Positions 34,068-44,389 of a stretch of DNA of 64,000 nucleotides are shown piece by piece. The translations under genes were made by a program, and so were the position numbers. Each line of letters begins with the position of its first letter. Position 1 is the stretch's first letter. Where the stretch lies: assembly GCA_902555945.1 (NCBI GenBank), contig CACDUS010000010.1, positions 1 to 64,000 on the forward strand, given 5' to 3'. This stretch comes from an uncultured Pelagibacteraceae bacterium. GTDB taxonomy: Bacteria; Pseudomonadota; Alphaproteobacteria; Pelagibacterales; Pelagibacteraceae. Below the pieces are notes generated by a model, which worked only from the letters and a program-made list of their open reading frames with translations, made no database searches and was not told the origin of the DNA.

Positions 34068-34414
34068 ATAATTAGTTTTTCTTTTGGAATCAATTCTGAC
34101 CACATTTTTTCAAGTTCATAAAATTTTCTTTTTTCAGGATGAAAAATATGAACTATTAAGTCTATACCATCAACAAGTTTCCACTCTGTACTATCTTTCC
34201 CCTCAATTTTTGAATCTTTAATTCCACTATCTTTTAATTTTTCTAAAACTTGCTCAGATAAAGACTGGATATGCCTCGAAGAAGTTCCACTTGCGATAAT
34301 CATATAATCGGCCATAGAACTTTTATCTTTGAGATCAATGGTAATTATGTCTTGTGCTTTATTAATATCTAGGGTCTTAACAACAGTCTTTTTTAACTCA
34401 GAAATATTATCCAT
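34064..34414 (-). CDS. rsfS: Ribosomal silencing factor RsfS
   Basis: Binds L14 on the 50S subunit and blocks subunit joining in starved cells. The 116-residue protein has the DUF143 pattern: KAQDIITIDLKDKSSMADYMIIASGTSSRH, then KIEGKDSTEWKLVDGIDLIVHIFHPEKRKFYELEKMW (split by a short variable loop). It lies 17 bases downstream of nadD, the usual partner, and overlaps ctpA by four bases. Confidence 0.95.
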   Translation of the reverse strand: MDNISELKKTVVKTLDINKAQDIITIDLKDKSSMADYMIIASGTSSRHIQSLSEQVLEKLKDSGIKDSKIEGKDSTEWKLVDGIDLIVHIFHPEKRKFYELEKMWSELIPKEKLII

Positions 34415-34431
34415 TATTTAGATAAAGATTA

Positions 34432-34953
34432 TCAAATTTTTCTTAATTGAGAAGAAGAAATATTGACTTTATTAAATTTTATAAATTTCAATTTTTCTCT
34501 ATTAATGCTTTTATATGTCTTTGAATTAAGGGATTTTTTTTTGTAACCATAACGATCAAATACAATAATATTACATTTTTCAGAAATCGTTTTCCATTTA
34601 TGCCATTTATGGAAATTAATTAAATTATCCGCACCCATTAAAAAATAAATTTCATTTTTTTTATTCTTAGTAAAAAAATTAATAAGATTTATGGTTTTAT
34701 TGGATTTAAGTTTTGTTTCAAAAAATTTTACTTCAATTAATTTATTTTTTTTTATAATTTTCTTGCAATATTTAATTCTAGTCGAAAGGTTTAAACTACT
34801 TTTTTTCTTAAAAGGATTTTTTTTTGTTATTGCCCAAATTATTTTTTTAAGTTTAAATCTTTTTGCTGCTTCTTTTGATATTGCCAAATGTCCTTTATGG
34901 GCTGGATCAAAAGAACCACCTAAAATTCCAATTTTTTTTTTTCTTAAATTCAA
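34432..34953 (-). CDS. nadD: Nicotinate-mononucleotide adenylyltransferase
   Basis: Adenylates nicotinate mononucleotide in NAD synthesis. The 173 residues include the nucleotidyltransferase motif GILGGSFDPAHKGHLAIS and the C-terminal ISSSQLR, equivalent to the ISSTxxR motif; FLMGADNLINFHKWHKW is typical of NadD. The protein is unusually lysine-rich. One base separates it from proA. Confidence 0.95.
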   Translation of the reverse strand: MNLRKKKIGILGGSFDPAHKGHLAISKEAAKRFKLKKIIWAITKKNPFKKKSSLNLSTRIKYCKKIIKKNKLIEVKFFETKLKSNKTINLINFFTKNKKNEIYFLMGADNLINFHKWHKWKTISEKCNIIVFDRYGYKKKSLNSKTYKSINREKLKFIKFNKVNISSSQLRKI

Positions 34954-34954
34954 G

Positions 34955-36204
34955 CTACTTCCTTATTGCACCTTTACTAGTGATTTGATACTTGTATGAA
35001 ACAAGCTGCTTAAGACCAACAGGACCTCTTGGAGGAAGTGTATTTGTTGAAATTCCTACCTCACCTCCAAATCCAAATTCGCCCCCATCTGCAAATTGTG
35101 TAGAAGTATTATGCATTGCGATCGAACTTTTAACTTCTTTTAGAAATTTTTTTGCAGATTTTTTATTCTGTGTAATGATACAATCAGTATGCATAGTTCC
35201 ATATTTATTAATATGATATATTGCTTCATCAATATTTTTTACAGACTTAACAGAAACAATTGGTGCTAAATATTCTTTTGACCAATCTTTAATTGAAGCT
35301 TTTTTAATTTTTTTGTTATAAAATTTTTTAATTTTATCATCGCCAATAATTTTACATCCATTACTTTCTAAATTTTTTAAAATTTTATTTCCAATTTTTT
35401 TAATAATTTTTTCATGAAGGATAATTGTTTCTGTTGCACCACATATAGCTGTATTTCTTAGTTTAGCATTATGAATTACTCTTTTTGCAATTTCAGGATT
35501 TGCATCCTTGTCAACATAAGAGTGACAAATTCCTTCTAAATGACCAATAGTTGGAACTGTTGAAAGATCCTGAACCTTTTTTACTAAACTTTTCCCACCT
35601 CTTGGAATAATTACATCAATAAAGTTATTCATTCGAGTTAATAAAAAATCAACTACTTTTCTATCTTTTAAATTTATAAATTGAACAAAATTTTCATCAA
35701 CATTATTTTTTTTTAAAGATTTTCTAAATAATTTCGAAAGAATTAGATTTGAGTATAATGCCTCTGAACCACCTTTTAGTATTATTGCATTTCCAGACTT
35801 AAAACATAAAGAGGCTACATCTGATGTTACATTTGGTCTACTTTCATAAATTATACCTATAACACCAATAGGAATTGATATTTTTGAAATATTCAATCCA
35901 TTGGGTCTTTTCCATTTTTCCAATATAATATTAGTAGGATCTTTTAATTTAATAATTTTTTTTATTGAATTAATTATATTTGAAATTTTTTTATCATCTA
36001 ACCTAAGTCTTTGTATCAAATTATCTTTTATCTTTTTCCTTAAAGCATTTTTGATATCTTTCATATTCTCGTTAATAATTAATTTTCTATTTTTATTAAT
36101 AAGCAGGTAGTAATCTTTTAAAATCTTGTCTTTCTTTTTTGAGCTTAGTTTGTGAATAAATGCTCTTTTTGATTTTCTTCCTATATTAATTAATAAGTTT
36201 TTCA

Positions 36205-36205
<1 letters not shown>
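34955..36205 (-). CDS. proA: Gamma-glutamyl phosphate reductase
   Basis: NADPH-dependent second step of proline synthesis. The 416-residue ALDH-fold protein shows IGVIGIIYESRPNVTSDVASL, GNAIILKGGSEA, the catalytic cysteine in HLEGICHSYVD, and NTSTQFADGGEFGFGGEVGI near the C-terminus. It shares one base with proB and is one base upstream of nadD. Confidence 0.97.
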
Positions 36206-38290
<2,085 letters not shown>

Positions 38291-38309
38291 CTATTGTTAA
38301 GTTGTACTA

Positions 38310-38564
38310 TTAATTGGGTTTTACTGAAACAAAAGTTCTATCTGATTTAGTTTTTTTAAAAACTACTTTGCCTTTTACCACTGAAAAAATTGAATGGTCT
38401 TTCCCCATACCTACGTTTTCTCCAGGAAATATTTTTGTACCTCTTTGTCTAACAATTATATTACCAGGTATTACAGTTTCCCCTCCGTACTTTTTAACAC
38501 CAAGTCGTCTTCCAGCACTATCTCTCCCGTTCCTTGATGATCCACCTGCTTTTTTTGTTGCCAT
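38310..38564 (-). CDS. rpmA: 50S ribosomal protein L27
   Basis: Large-subunit protein whose N-terminal tail reaches the peptidyl transferase centre. The 84 residues begin [20 protein letters not shown], the conserved N-terminus, followed by [21 protein letters not shown]. No N-terminal pre-sequence is present. It is 13 bases downstream of rplU. Confidence 0.98.
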   Translation of the reverse strand: MATKKAGGSSRNGRDSAGRRLGVKKYGGETVIPGNIIVRQRGTKIFPGENVGMGKDHSIFSVVKGKVVFKKTKSDRTFVSVKPN

Positions 38565-38577
38565 AAATTATACCTAT

Positions 38578-38976
38578 TTATTTACTTACTTCTTTTTTCG
38601 ACACTTCTTTTTTTGAAGGTTTAGAAATTTTCTCAGCTTCAGACAAAATTTTACCATCTTTTGAAAAAATTTTATTAATTCTTATCATTGAATATTGTTG
38701 TCTATGACCATTTTTTCTTCTTGAATTTTGTCTTCTTCTTTTTTTAAAAATTAAAATTGTTCTATTTTTACTATTCTTTATTAAATCTGCTTCAACTTTT
38801 GCTCCTTGAACAATCGGTGCACCTATTTCTATGGCCTTGTTATCACCATAAGCTAAAATTTCTTTAAACTCTATTTTTGAATTTTCTTTTGAATCTGGCA
38901 ATTTTTCAACTTTTAATATTTCACCAGATTTTACTTTATACTGTTTTCCACCTGATTGTATTACTGCAAATGACAT
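38578..38976 (-). CDS. rplU: 50S ribosomal protein L21 with repeat-containing tail
   Basis: Binds 23S rRNA. Core residues 1-103 show the family start MSFAVIQSGGKQYKVKSGEIL and the KKRRRQNSRRKNGHRQ basic stretch with NKIFSKDG. The C-terminus extends by about 28 residues and ends with a small repeat, SKKEVSKKEVSK. It is the first gene of the operon behind the promoter at 39003-39030. Confidence 0.97.
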   Translation of the reverse strand: MSFAVIQSGGKQYKVKSGEILKVEKLPDSKENSKIEFKEILAYGDNKAIEIGAPIVQGAKVEADLIKNSKNRTILIFKKRRRQNSRRKNGHRQQYSMIRINKIFSKDGKILSEAEKISKPSKKEVSKKEVSK

Positions 38977-39002
38977 AGCTTTAAATTTTTTTTAATTATC
39001 GC

Positions 39003-39030
39003 AATATAATCAGAGCCACCTCTTAGTCAA
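39003..39030 (-). promoter_or_regulatory. Putative promoter of the rplU-rpmA-obgE-proBA-nadD-rsfS-ctpA-rppH operon
   Basis: On the - strand TTGACT (39025-39030), a 16-base spacer and TATATT (39003-39008) closely match the sigma-70 consensus, one of the two best matches in the window. Transcription would start near 38996, about 20 bases before the rplU ATG. The -35 lies only ten bases from the end of gloB. Confidence 0.6.
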
Positions 39031-39039
39031 GCTTATTAG

Positions 39040-39759
39040 CTAAAAATTATCCTTTAAATCTCTTAATTTTGTAAAGCTTTCTATATCTTTTGCTTTTAAA
39101 AATATATTACACTCTAATTCCTCTTTTAAAGTTGAAGGAATTGTAGGAATTCCATTTTCTAGTTGTTTTTCTATTTTTTCTATTTTTTTTTGTAAATTTT
39201 TGTTTTCAGAATCATATTTTTTGCAAAATTTTGCATTATTAAAAGTATATTCATGGCCACAATAAATTTTTGTTTCTTTCGGCAAAACTTTAATTTTGTT
39301 TAAAGACTGAAACATTTGTTCATAAGAACCCTCAAATATTCTTCCGCAACCAAGAGAGAAGAGTGTATCTCCAGTAAAAATTAATTTTTCTTTAAAAAAA
39401 TGAAAACAAATATGACCAGAGGTATGCCCAGGAACATGTATTATTTTAGCTTCAAAATTCTCAGCTTTCCATATTTGATTATTATCTATCAAAATATCTA
39501 TTTCTGGTATTCTATCTGAGTCTTCCTTAAAACCTACAACGACTGATTTATATTTTTTTTTTAAGTCTTTATTTCCGCCAATATGATCATAATGATGATG
39601 AGTATTAAGAATATAATTTAATTTTATATTTTTATTTTCTAGGAAATCTATTATCGGTTTAGACTCACTTGGGTCTATAACACATGCAGAATTATTATTA
39701 TCATCTACAATTAAATAACTATAGTTATCTTTCAGACAAGATATAATTTCAACGCGCAT
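39040..39759 (-). CDS. gloB: Hydroxyacylglutathione hydrolase (glyoxalase II)
   Basis: Metallo-beta-lactamase-fold enzyme that hydrolyses S-lactoylglutathione to lactate and glutathione. The 239 residues contain the metal site THHHYDHIGG, a further ligand histidine in HVPGHTSGH, FTGDTLFSLGCGRIFEG, and IYCGHEYTFNNAKFC, all typical of GloB. It follows metW by one base and is probably transcribed with metX-metW. Confidence 0.95.
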   Translation of the reverse strand: MRVEIISCLKDNYSYLIVDDNNNSACVIDPSESKPIIDFLENKNIKLNYILNTHHHYDHIGGNKDLKKKYKSVVVGFKEDSDRIPEIDILIDNNQIWKAENFEAKIIHVPGHTSGHICFHFFKEKLIFTGDTLFSLGCGRIFEGSYEQMFQSLNKIKVLPKETKIYCGHEYTFNNAKFCKKYDSENKNLQKKIEKIEKQLENGIPTIPSTLKEELECNIFLKAKDIESFTKLRDLKDNF

Positions 39760-39760
39760 A

Positions 39761-40357
39761 TTATTTTTCTATTAGAAATATACCAAGATCTGCAAACAAA
39801 TTTTTAACCCCTAAATTACTATCATTTATTAATGATGTATTAAGATCATTTAAAGCAAGAGATTTAAAAATCTTAATCTTTTTTGATTTAATAAAATGAA
39901 AAAAATCTTTGATTGTACACATATGTAAATTTGGTGTGTTATACCATTCATCCGGCAAAGTTTTTGTAATTGGCATTGTTCCTTTAAATAATAAATGAAA
40001 TCTAACTTTCCAATATCCAAAATTAGGAATAGTAATTACTGCTCTTTTTCCAACTCTTAAAAGTTCATCTAAAACTAATTCAGGATTTAGAAAAGCTTGA
40101 AGTGTTTGACTTAAAACAACGTAATCAAATGACTTATCTGGAAATTGTTTTAAGTCCTTCTCGGCATTTCCTTCAATTACAGTTAAACCTTTTGCAATAC
40201 ACTCCTGTACCTTTTCTTTTGAAATTTCTAATCCTCTTATATTAATATTTTTATTATCTTTTAAAAACTTCATAAGAGTTCCGTCAGCACAACCTACATC
40301 TAAGACTTTTTTATCTTTTTCAATTAAATCTGCTATTACTTTAAATTCATTTTTCAT
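39761..40357 (-). CDS. metW: Methionine biosynthesis protein MetW
   Basis: SAM-dependent methyltransferase-fold protein that works with MetX in homoserine acetylation in many proteobacteria; its own reaction is not settled. The 198 residues show VLDVGCADGTLMKFL, GLEISKEKVQECIAKGL, and the MetW-specific DYVVLSQTLQAFLNPE, FPNFGYW-like IPNFGYWKVR and LPDEWYNTPNLH. It starts three bases after metX, the usual pairing. Confidence 0.95.
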   Translation of the reverse strand: MKNEFKVIADLIEKDKKVLDVGCADGTLMKFLKDNKNINIRGLEISKEKVQECIAKGLTVIEGNAEKDLKQFPDKSFDYVVLSQTLQAFLNPELVLDELLRVGKRAVITIPNFGYWKVRFHLLFKGTMPITKTLPDEWYNTPNLHMCTIKDFFHFIKSKKIKIFKSLALNDLNTSLINDSNLGVKNLFADLGIFLIEK

Positions 40358-40360
40358 AAT

Positions 40361-41476
40361 TTAATTTTCATCATATGATTTATCTAAAAAGTTCTTCAGT
40401 GCACCCAAAAAATCTGGCACATCTAATAAAAACGAGTCATGACCTTTATCAGACTCAATTTCTACAAATCCAACATCAGCTCCTATAGAGTTTAAGGCAA
40501 TTACAATATCTTTATTTTCCTGGGTTGGATAAAGCCAATCTGAAGTAAATGAGATTATAAAAAATTTTGCCTTTGTATTTATAAATGCATCTGAAAGATT
40601 ACCATTAAATTGTTTCGCTAAATCAAAATAATCCATTGCTCTAGTTATATAAAGATAACTATTTGCATCAAATCTATCTACAAAAACTGAGCCTTGATAT
40701 CTTAAATAGCTTTCTATTTGAAAGTCAGCATCAAATCCAAATTTAAGATCTTCTCTTTCTTGTAGTTTTCTTCCAAATTTTTCCTGCAATCCCTTTTTAG
40801 ATAAGTATGTTATGTGAGCTGCCATTCTAGCTACCGCCAATCCTTTACCAGGATTAGCTTTGTTCGATGCGTAGCTTCCATCTTTCCAGTCACTATCAGC
40901 AGTTATAGCTTGTCTACCCAATTCATTAAAAGCGATATTTTGTGCTGAATGACTAGAGGTGGTTGCTATCGGTATTACTGTTTTAGATTTATCAGGAAAG
41001 TTACTAATAAATTGAAGAACTTGCATTCCGCCCATTGAACCACCAGTTATACAAAATAGTTTATCAATACCAAAATGTTCGAGTAAATTATATTGTGCAT
41101 TTACCATATCATTAATAGTGATAACTGGAAAATTTGTTCCAAAAACATTTTGCTCAGGATCTTTGTGGCTTGGTCCATATGACCCCATGCATCCACCAAT
41201 TACATTAGAGCAAATAACAAAATATTTATTTGTATCTATAGCTTTATCAGGACCTACGGCATAATTCCACCAGCCCTCTTTGTTGGTTACAGGATTTATT
41301 CCGGTTACAAATTGATCTCCCGTTAGGGCGTGAAAAACTAATATTGCGTTATTTTTTTTTGAATTAAGAGTTCCGTAAGTTTCATAGGCAATCGGAAAAT
41401 CTTTGATAGTCTTTCCACAGTCTAATTTTAGCGGTTTTTTTACAATTAAAGTTTTTATGTTTTTCTCAATATTCAT
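40361..41476 (-). CDS. metX: Homoserine O-acetyltransferase
   Basis: Activates homoserine with acetyl-CoA for direct sulfhydrylation in methionine synthesis. The 371-residue alpha/beta-hydrolase-fold protein has the nucleophile S147 in GGSMGGMQ, NVIGGCMGSYGPS, the catalytic Asp in TSDWLYP, and the His in KGHDSFLLD. Some MetX-like enzymes are homoserine or serine succinyltransferases; sequence alone leaves this open. It is the first gene of metX-metW-gloB and is preceded by a SAM-II riboswitch, so it should be repressed when SAM is plentiful. Confidence 0.95.
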   Translation of the reverse strand: MNIEKNIKTLIVKKPLKLDCGKTIKDFPIAYETYGTLNSKKNNAILVFHALTGDQFVTGINPVTNKEGWWNYAVGPDKAIDTNKYFVICSNVIGGCMGSYGPSHKDPEQNVFGTNFPVITINDMVNAQYNLLEHFGIDKLFCITGGSMGGMQVLQFISNFPDKSKTVIPIATTSSHSAQNIAFNELGRQAITADSDWKDGSYASNKANPGKGLAVARMAAHITYLSKKGLQEKFGRKLQEREDLKFGFDADFQIESYLRYQGSVFVDRFDANSYLYITRAMDYFDLAKQFNGNLSDAFINTKAKFFIISFTSDWLYPTQENKDIVIALNSIGADVGFVEIESDKGHDSFLLDVPDFLGALKNFLDKSYDEN

Positions 41477-41510
41477 AATTTAAGCCTACTTTGAATTGTG
41501 AGAAAAAAAA

Positions 41511-41560
41511 CTATTTTAGCGGTTTTTTTTAAGCGCTCGCAATTCAGATAAATCAGCGCA
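41511..41560 (-). promoter_or_regulatory. SAM-II riboswitch upstream of metX
   Basis: Read on the - strand, the P1 stem GCGCT / AGCGC (41555-41559 and 41533-41537) encloses a 17-base loop beginning GATTTA and ending TTGCG. An A-rich linker and GCTAAAATAG (41511-41520) follow. The stem, the loop length of 17, the loop start GAUUUA, the UUGC and the 3' GCUAAA all match the SAM-II class known upstream of metX/metA in alphaproteobacteria and marine metagenomes. A run of eight U immediately follows (41503-41510). The metX ATG is 34 bases further on, with GTAGG as a weak ribosome binding site. The pseudoknot was not modelled. Confidence 0.87.
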
Positions 41561-41565
41561 TAATT

Positions 41566-41594
41566 TTTTTACTAGAACTTATTTATTATGTCAA
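41566..41594 (-). promoter_or_regulatory. Putative promoter of metX
   Basis: On the - strand a perfect TTGACA (41589-41594), a 17-base spacer and TAAAAA (41566-41571). The -10 is poor, but its position would start transcription at about 41559, exactly at the first stem of the SAM-II element, as expected for a riboswitch leader. Confidence 0.45.
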
Positions 41595-41620
41595 TTTTTT
41601 AAAAAAACCTCTTATTATCT

Positions 41621-41640
41621 ATAAAATTTTGTAATTTTAT
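41621..41640. repeat. Perfect hairpin between metX and the hisC-like gene
   Basis: ATAAAATT / AATTTTAT, 8 bp with a TTGT loop, 27 bases before the aminotransferase start. It could be a leader hairpin, an operator or a chance AT palindrome. No clear promoter for the downstream gene was found around it. Confidence 0.3.
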
Positions 41641-41667
41641 TTATAAAGGGCTCATAAATTTAAAAAA

Positions 41668-42753
41668 ATGACAACTCCAGATTTTAAAAAATTTAATATT
41701 GATGCTTATAAGCCTGGTAAATCAAAAATTAAGAGGTTTAAAAAGGTTATAAAGTTATCTGCGAATGAGTCTGCATTAGGCATGAGTTCTAAAGCAAAGA
41801 AAATAATTTCGAATAAAAATCTATTTCTAGACAAATATCCTGATGGAAAATCTAAAAATTTAAGAAAAGCAATTTCTCAAGCTTATAAATGTAATTCAGA
41901 AAAGATTATTTGTGGTGCAGGTTCAGATGAAATTATTCTAATGATCTGTCAATTATTTTTAAAACCTAAAGATGAAGTTTTGATCCCAGAGTATAGTTTT
42001 TTAATGTACAGAATTTATTCAAAAATTGTTGGTGCAAAAGTTGTTTTTGCAAAAGAGATTAATTTTAAAGTTTCAGTAAAGGAACTTTTGAAAAAGGTTA
42101 CAAAGAAAACTAGAATTGTTTTTATAGCCAATCCAAATAATCCAACAGGAACTTACTTAACTAAAAAAGAATTACTAGATTTAAGAAAAAAATTAAATAA
42201 AAAAATTTTATTAGTTGTTGATGATGCTTATGCAGAATATATGAAAAATGAAGATTATTCATCTGGTTTAGATTTGTTTAAAAATAAGAACAATGTTTTT
42301 ATTTTAAGAACTTTTTCTAAAATATTTGGATTAGCATCTTTGAGAGTAGGCTGGGGACATGGATCAAAAAAAATAGTAGATGCCCTTAATGTTATAAAAG
42401 CTCCATTTAATGTAAATGGTATTGCCCAATTAGCTGCTTCTGAATCGTTGAAAGATAAAACATTTATAAATAAATCAGTAAGACACAATTTACTTTATTC
42501 CAGAAAAATTAAGAAATTTCTCGAAACATATAAAATTTATTCAAATTCAGTTTCAGCGAACTTTTTATTACTTAATTTTGAAAAATCTAGATATTCAGCA
42601 AAATTTTTGTATGAAAAACTTAAAAATAAGGGAATTATATTAAGATCAACTGAAGAAGGTTATAATATAAAGAATAAATTAAGATTAACTATTGGATCAA
42701 AAAAAGAGAACTTAAAATTTATGAGTGCTATTAAACAAATATTAAAAAAATGA
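41668..42753 (+). CDS. hisC: HisC-family aminotransferase (histidinol-phosphate or aromatic)
   Basis: Fold-type I PLP aminotransferase, 361 residues. Motifs are LSANESALGMS, GAGSDEII, ANPNNPTGTYL, VVDDAYAEY and the PLP lysine K218 in RTFSKIFGLASLRVGWG. Family members serve histidine synthesis (imidazole-acetol phosphate) or tyrosine/phenylalanine synthesis, and many alphaproteobacteria use one enzyme for both. The four-base overlap with tyrA argues for an aromatic role. The ATG at 41668 follows a 191-base gap shared with metX. Confidence 0.85.
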   Translation: MTTPDFKKFNIDAYKPGKSKIKRFKKVIKLSANESALGMSSKAKKIISNKNLFLDKYPDGKSKNLRKAISQAYKCNSEKIICGAGSDEIILMICQLFLKPKDEVLIPEYSFLMYRIYSKIVGAKVVFAKEINFKVSVKELLKKVTKKTRIVFIANPNNPTGTYLTKKELLDLRKKLNKKILLVVDDAYAEYMKNEDYSSGLDLFKNKNNVFILRTFSKIFGLASLRVGWGHGSKKIVDALNVIKAPFNVNGIAQLAASESLKDKTFINKSVRHNLLYSRKIKKFLETYKIYSNSVSANFLLLNFEKSRYSAKFLYEKLKNKGIILRSTEEGYNIKNKLRLTIGSKKENLKFMSAIKQILKK

Positions 42754-43646
42754 AAAATATTTTAATTATTGGCTGTGGGTTATTAGGTTCATCTTTATTA
42801 AGGCGAATTAGTAAAAAAAAGATAGCAAAGAAAATATTTATTTATGAAAGATCAAAGTCGAATATTGCTAAAATTAAAAAACTAAAATTATCTGGAACAA
42901 TTGTAAAATCATTAAAAGAGGGTGTTGTTAATTCAGATTTAATCATTTTTTGTACACCAATGAGTGAATACAAGAATATTATTTTAAAAATTAATAGTTT
43001 TATTTCATCAAAAACATTGATTACTGATATTGGATCTTCAAAAATTGAAACTTCTAATATTATAAAAAAATTTTTAAAGAAAGGTGTTCATTGGATTCAA
43101 AGTCACCCAATAGCCGGATCTGAGGTAAGCGGACCAGAGAATGGGAAAGAAAATCTATTTACTGATAGGTGGTGCATAATTGTTAAAGAGAAAAATACCA
43201 AGCAGAATAATATGAATATCTTAATTAAATTTTGGAAAAAAATTGGATCAAAAGTAGTTGTAATGAGTGCCGAGAAACATGATAAAATTTTTTCAATGAC
43301 TAGTCATTTACCACACTTAATTGCTTACAATTTAGTTAAATCTGCACAAGATTTTGAAAAAAAACAAAATTATGGATTAATCAAATATAGTGCTGGAGGC
43401 TTAAGAGATTTTTCAAGGATTGCTGCATCAAATGAGATTATGTGGAGAGATATTTTTTTTACAAATAGAAATAATATCTCGCAAGCTATTGATTTATTTA
43501 TAAAAAATTTGAAACAATTTAAAAAAGATATCAATTCAAAAAATAATAAGTCAATTATTAAAAAACTAATTCAAACTAAAAAAGTAAGATCAAAAATTAT
43601 CAAATTGAAACAAGATATTAATAAGCCTGACTTTGGGAGAAATTAA
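42750..43646 (+). CDS. tyrA: Prephenate/arogenate (cyclohexadienyl) dehydrogenase
   Basis: NAD(P)-dependent oxidative decarboxylation leading to tyrosine. The 298 residues show the Rossmann motif IIGCGLLGSSLLRRI, FCTPMSEY, ITDIGSSK, the catalytic-site SHPIAGSEVSGPENG, and MTSHLPHLIAY. No chorismate mutase or ACT domain is attached. It overlaps the aminotransferase by four bases. Its stop codon TAA shares bases with the stop of the convergent NlpC/P60 gene (the four bases TTAA serve both). Confidence 0.93.
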   Translation: MKNILIIGCGLLGSSLLRRISKKKIAKKIFIYERSKSNIAKIKKLKLSGTIVKSLKEGVVNSDLIIFCTPMSEYKNIILKINSFISSKTLITDIGSSKIETSNIIKKFLKKGVHWIQSHPIAGSEVSGPENGKENLFTDRWCIIVKEKNTKQNNMNILIKFWKKIGSKVVVMSAEKHDKIFSMTSHLPHLIAYNLVKSAQDFEKKQNYGLIKYSAGGLRDFSRIAASNEIMWRDIFFTNRNNISQAIDLFIKNLKQFKKDINSKNNKSIIKKLIQTKKVRSKIIKLKQDINKPDFGRN

Positions 43647-44389
43647 TATTTTATTTTTGATATTCTTTTTATCTTAAGTTTGGCAGTTTTTTGAATTCTA
43701 TTGATAGTTTCAACAATTGGCATGATAATTACCTTTTTTTCTGGTCCATAAGCATGAATTAGTTGTTTAGAATTTAAACACATTGCAACATGTCCTTTCC
43801 AAAAAATAATATCTCCTTTTTTAAATTTTTTTATTGAATTCTTTTTTGTAAACTTGATTTGATCTTTAGTATCTCTTGGATAAAATAAGTTATTATAAAA
43901 AAAAAATATTTGTAATAAAGCTGAACAATCAATACCTTTAAAAGTTTTTCCACCCCAGACATATTTTACATTTAAAAATTTTTTAAATATTTTTACAAAA
44001 TTCCAATTTTTATGATTTAATCTTTTAATGTCTTTTTTTTTAACCCATTTGTTTTTATCAATCTTCATGTAATTTTTATTTTTTTCTATAACAGATAATT
44101 TTGATGCAAGTGGAAGCCAAGCATTTGTTCTAATTCCAGGTCTTTTATAAATTCTTGTTTTAATTGTACTGACTTTATAATTAGGGCTAAATTTATCTAT
44201 ATAATTTGAATTTTTTATAAAACCTTTATAGTTATCAAATAAAGTTTTTATTTTAATCCAATTTTTATTTTTTGTTAAAATTTTGAATTTTTCACCATAT
44301 ATAATCTGTGAAGTTACTTCAGATTTTTTCGAAGGTTTTTTATAAATGTTCGAAAAATTACCTATAAAATAAAAATTATTTTGCACCAA
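43643..44389 (-). CDS. NlpC/P60 family peptidase with SH3-like N-terminal repeats
   Basis: Putative gamma-D-glutamyl-diamino acid endopeptidase acting on peptidoglycan peptides, 248 residues. Two SH3b-like segments fill about residues 8-125 (YKKPSKKSEVTSQIIYGEKF, IYKRPGIRTNAWLPL). The NlpC/P60 domain follows with the catalytic C155 in FKGIDCSALLQ, H199 in WKGHVAMCL and a polar residue in QLIHAYGPE. I see no signal peptide, which would place it in the cytosol. It lies downstream of and overlaps by 14 bases an AmpG-like importer, consistent with trimming of imported muropeptides. Confidence 0.88.
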   Translation of the reverse strand: MVQNNFYFIGNFSNIYKKPSKKSEVTSQIIYGEKFKILTKNKNWIKIKTLFDNYKGFIKNSNYIDKFSPNYKVSTIKTRIYKRPGIRTNAWLPLASKLSVIEKNKNYMKIDKNKWVKKKDIKRLNHKNWNFVKIFKKFLNVKYVWGGKTFKGIDCSALLQIFFFYNNLFYPRDTKDQIKFTKKNSIKKFKKGDIIFWKGHVAMCLNSKQLIHAYGPEKKVIIMPIVETINRIQKTAKLKIKRISKIKY

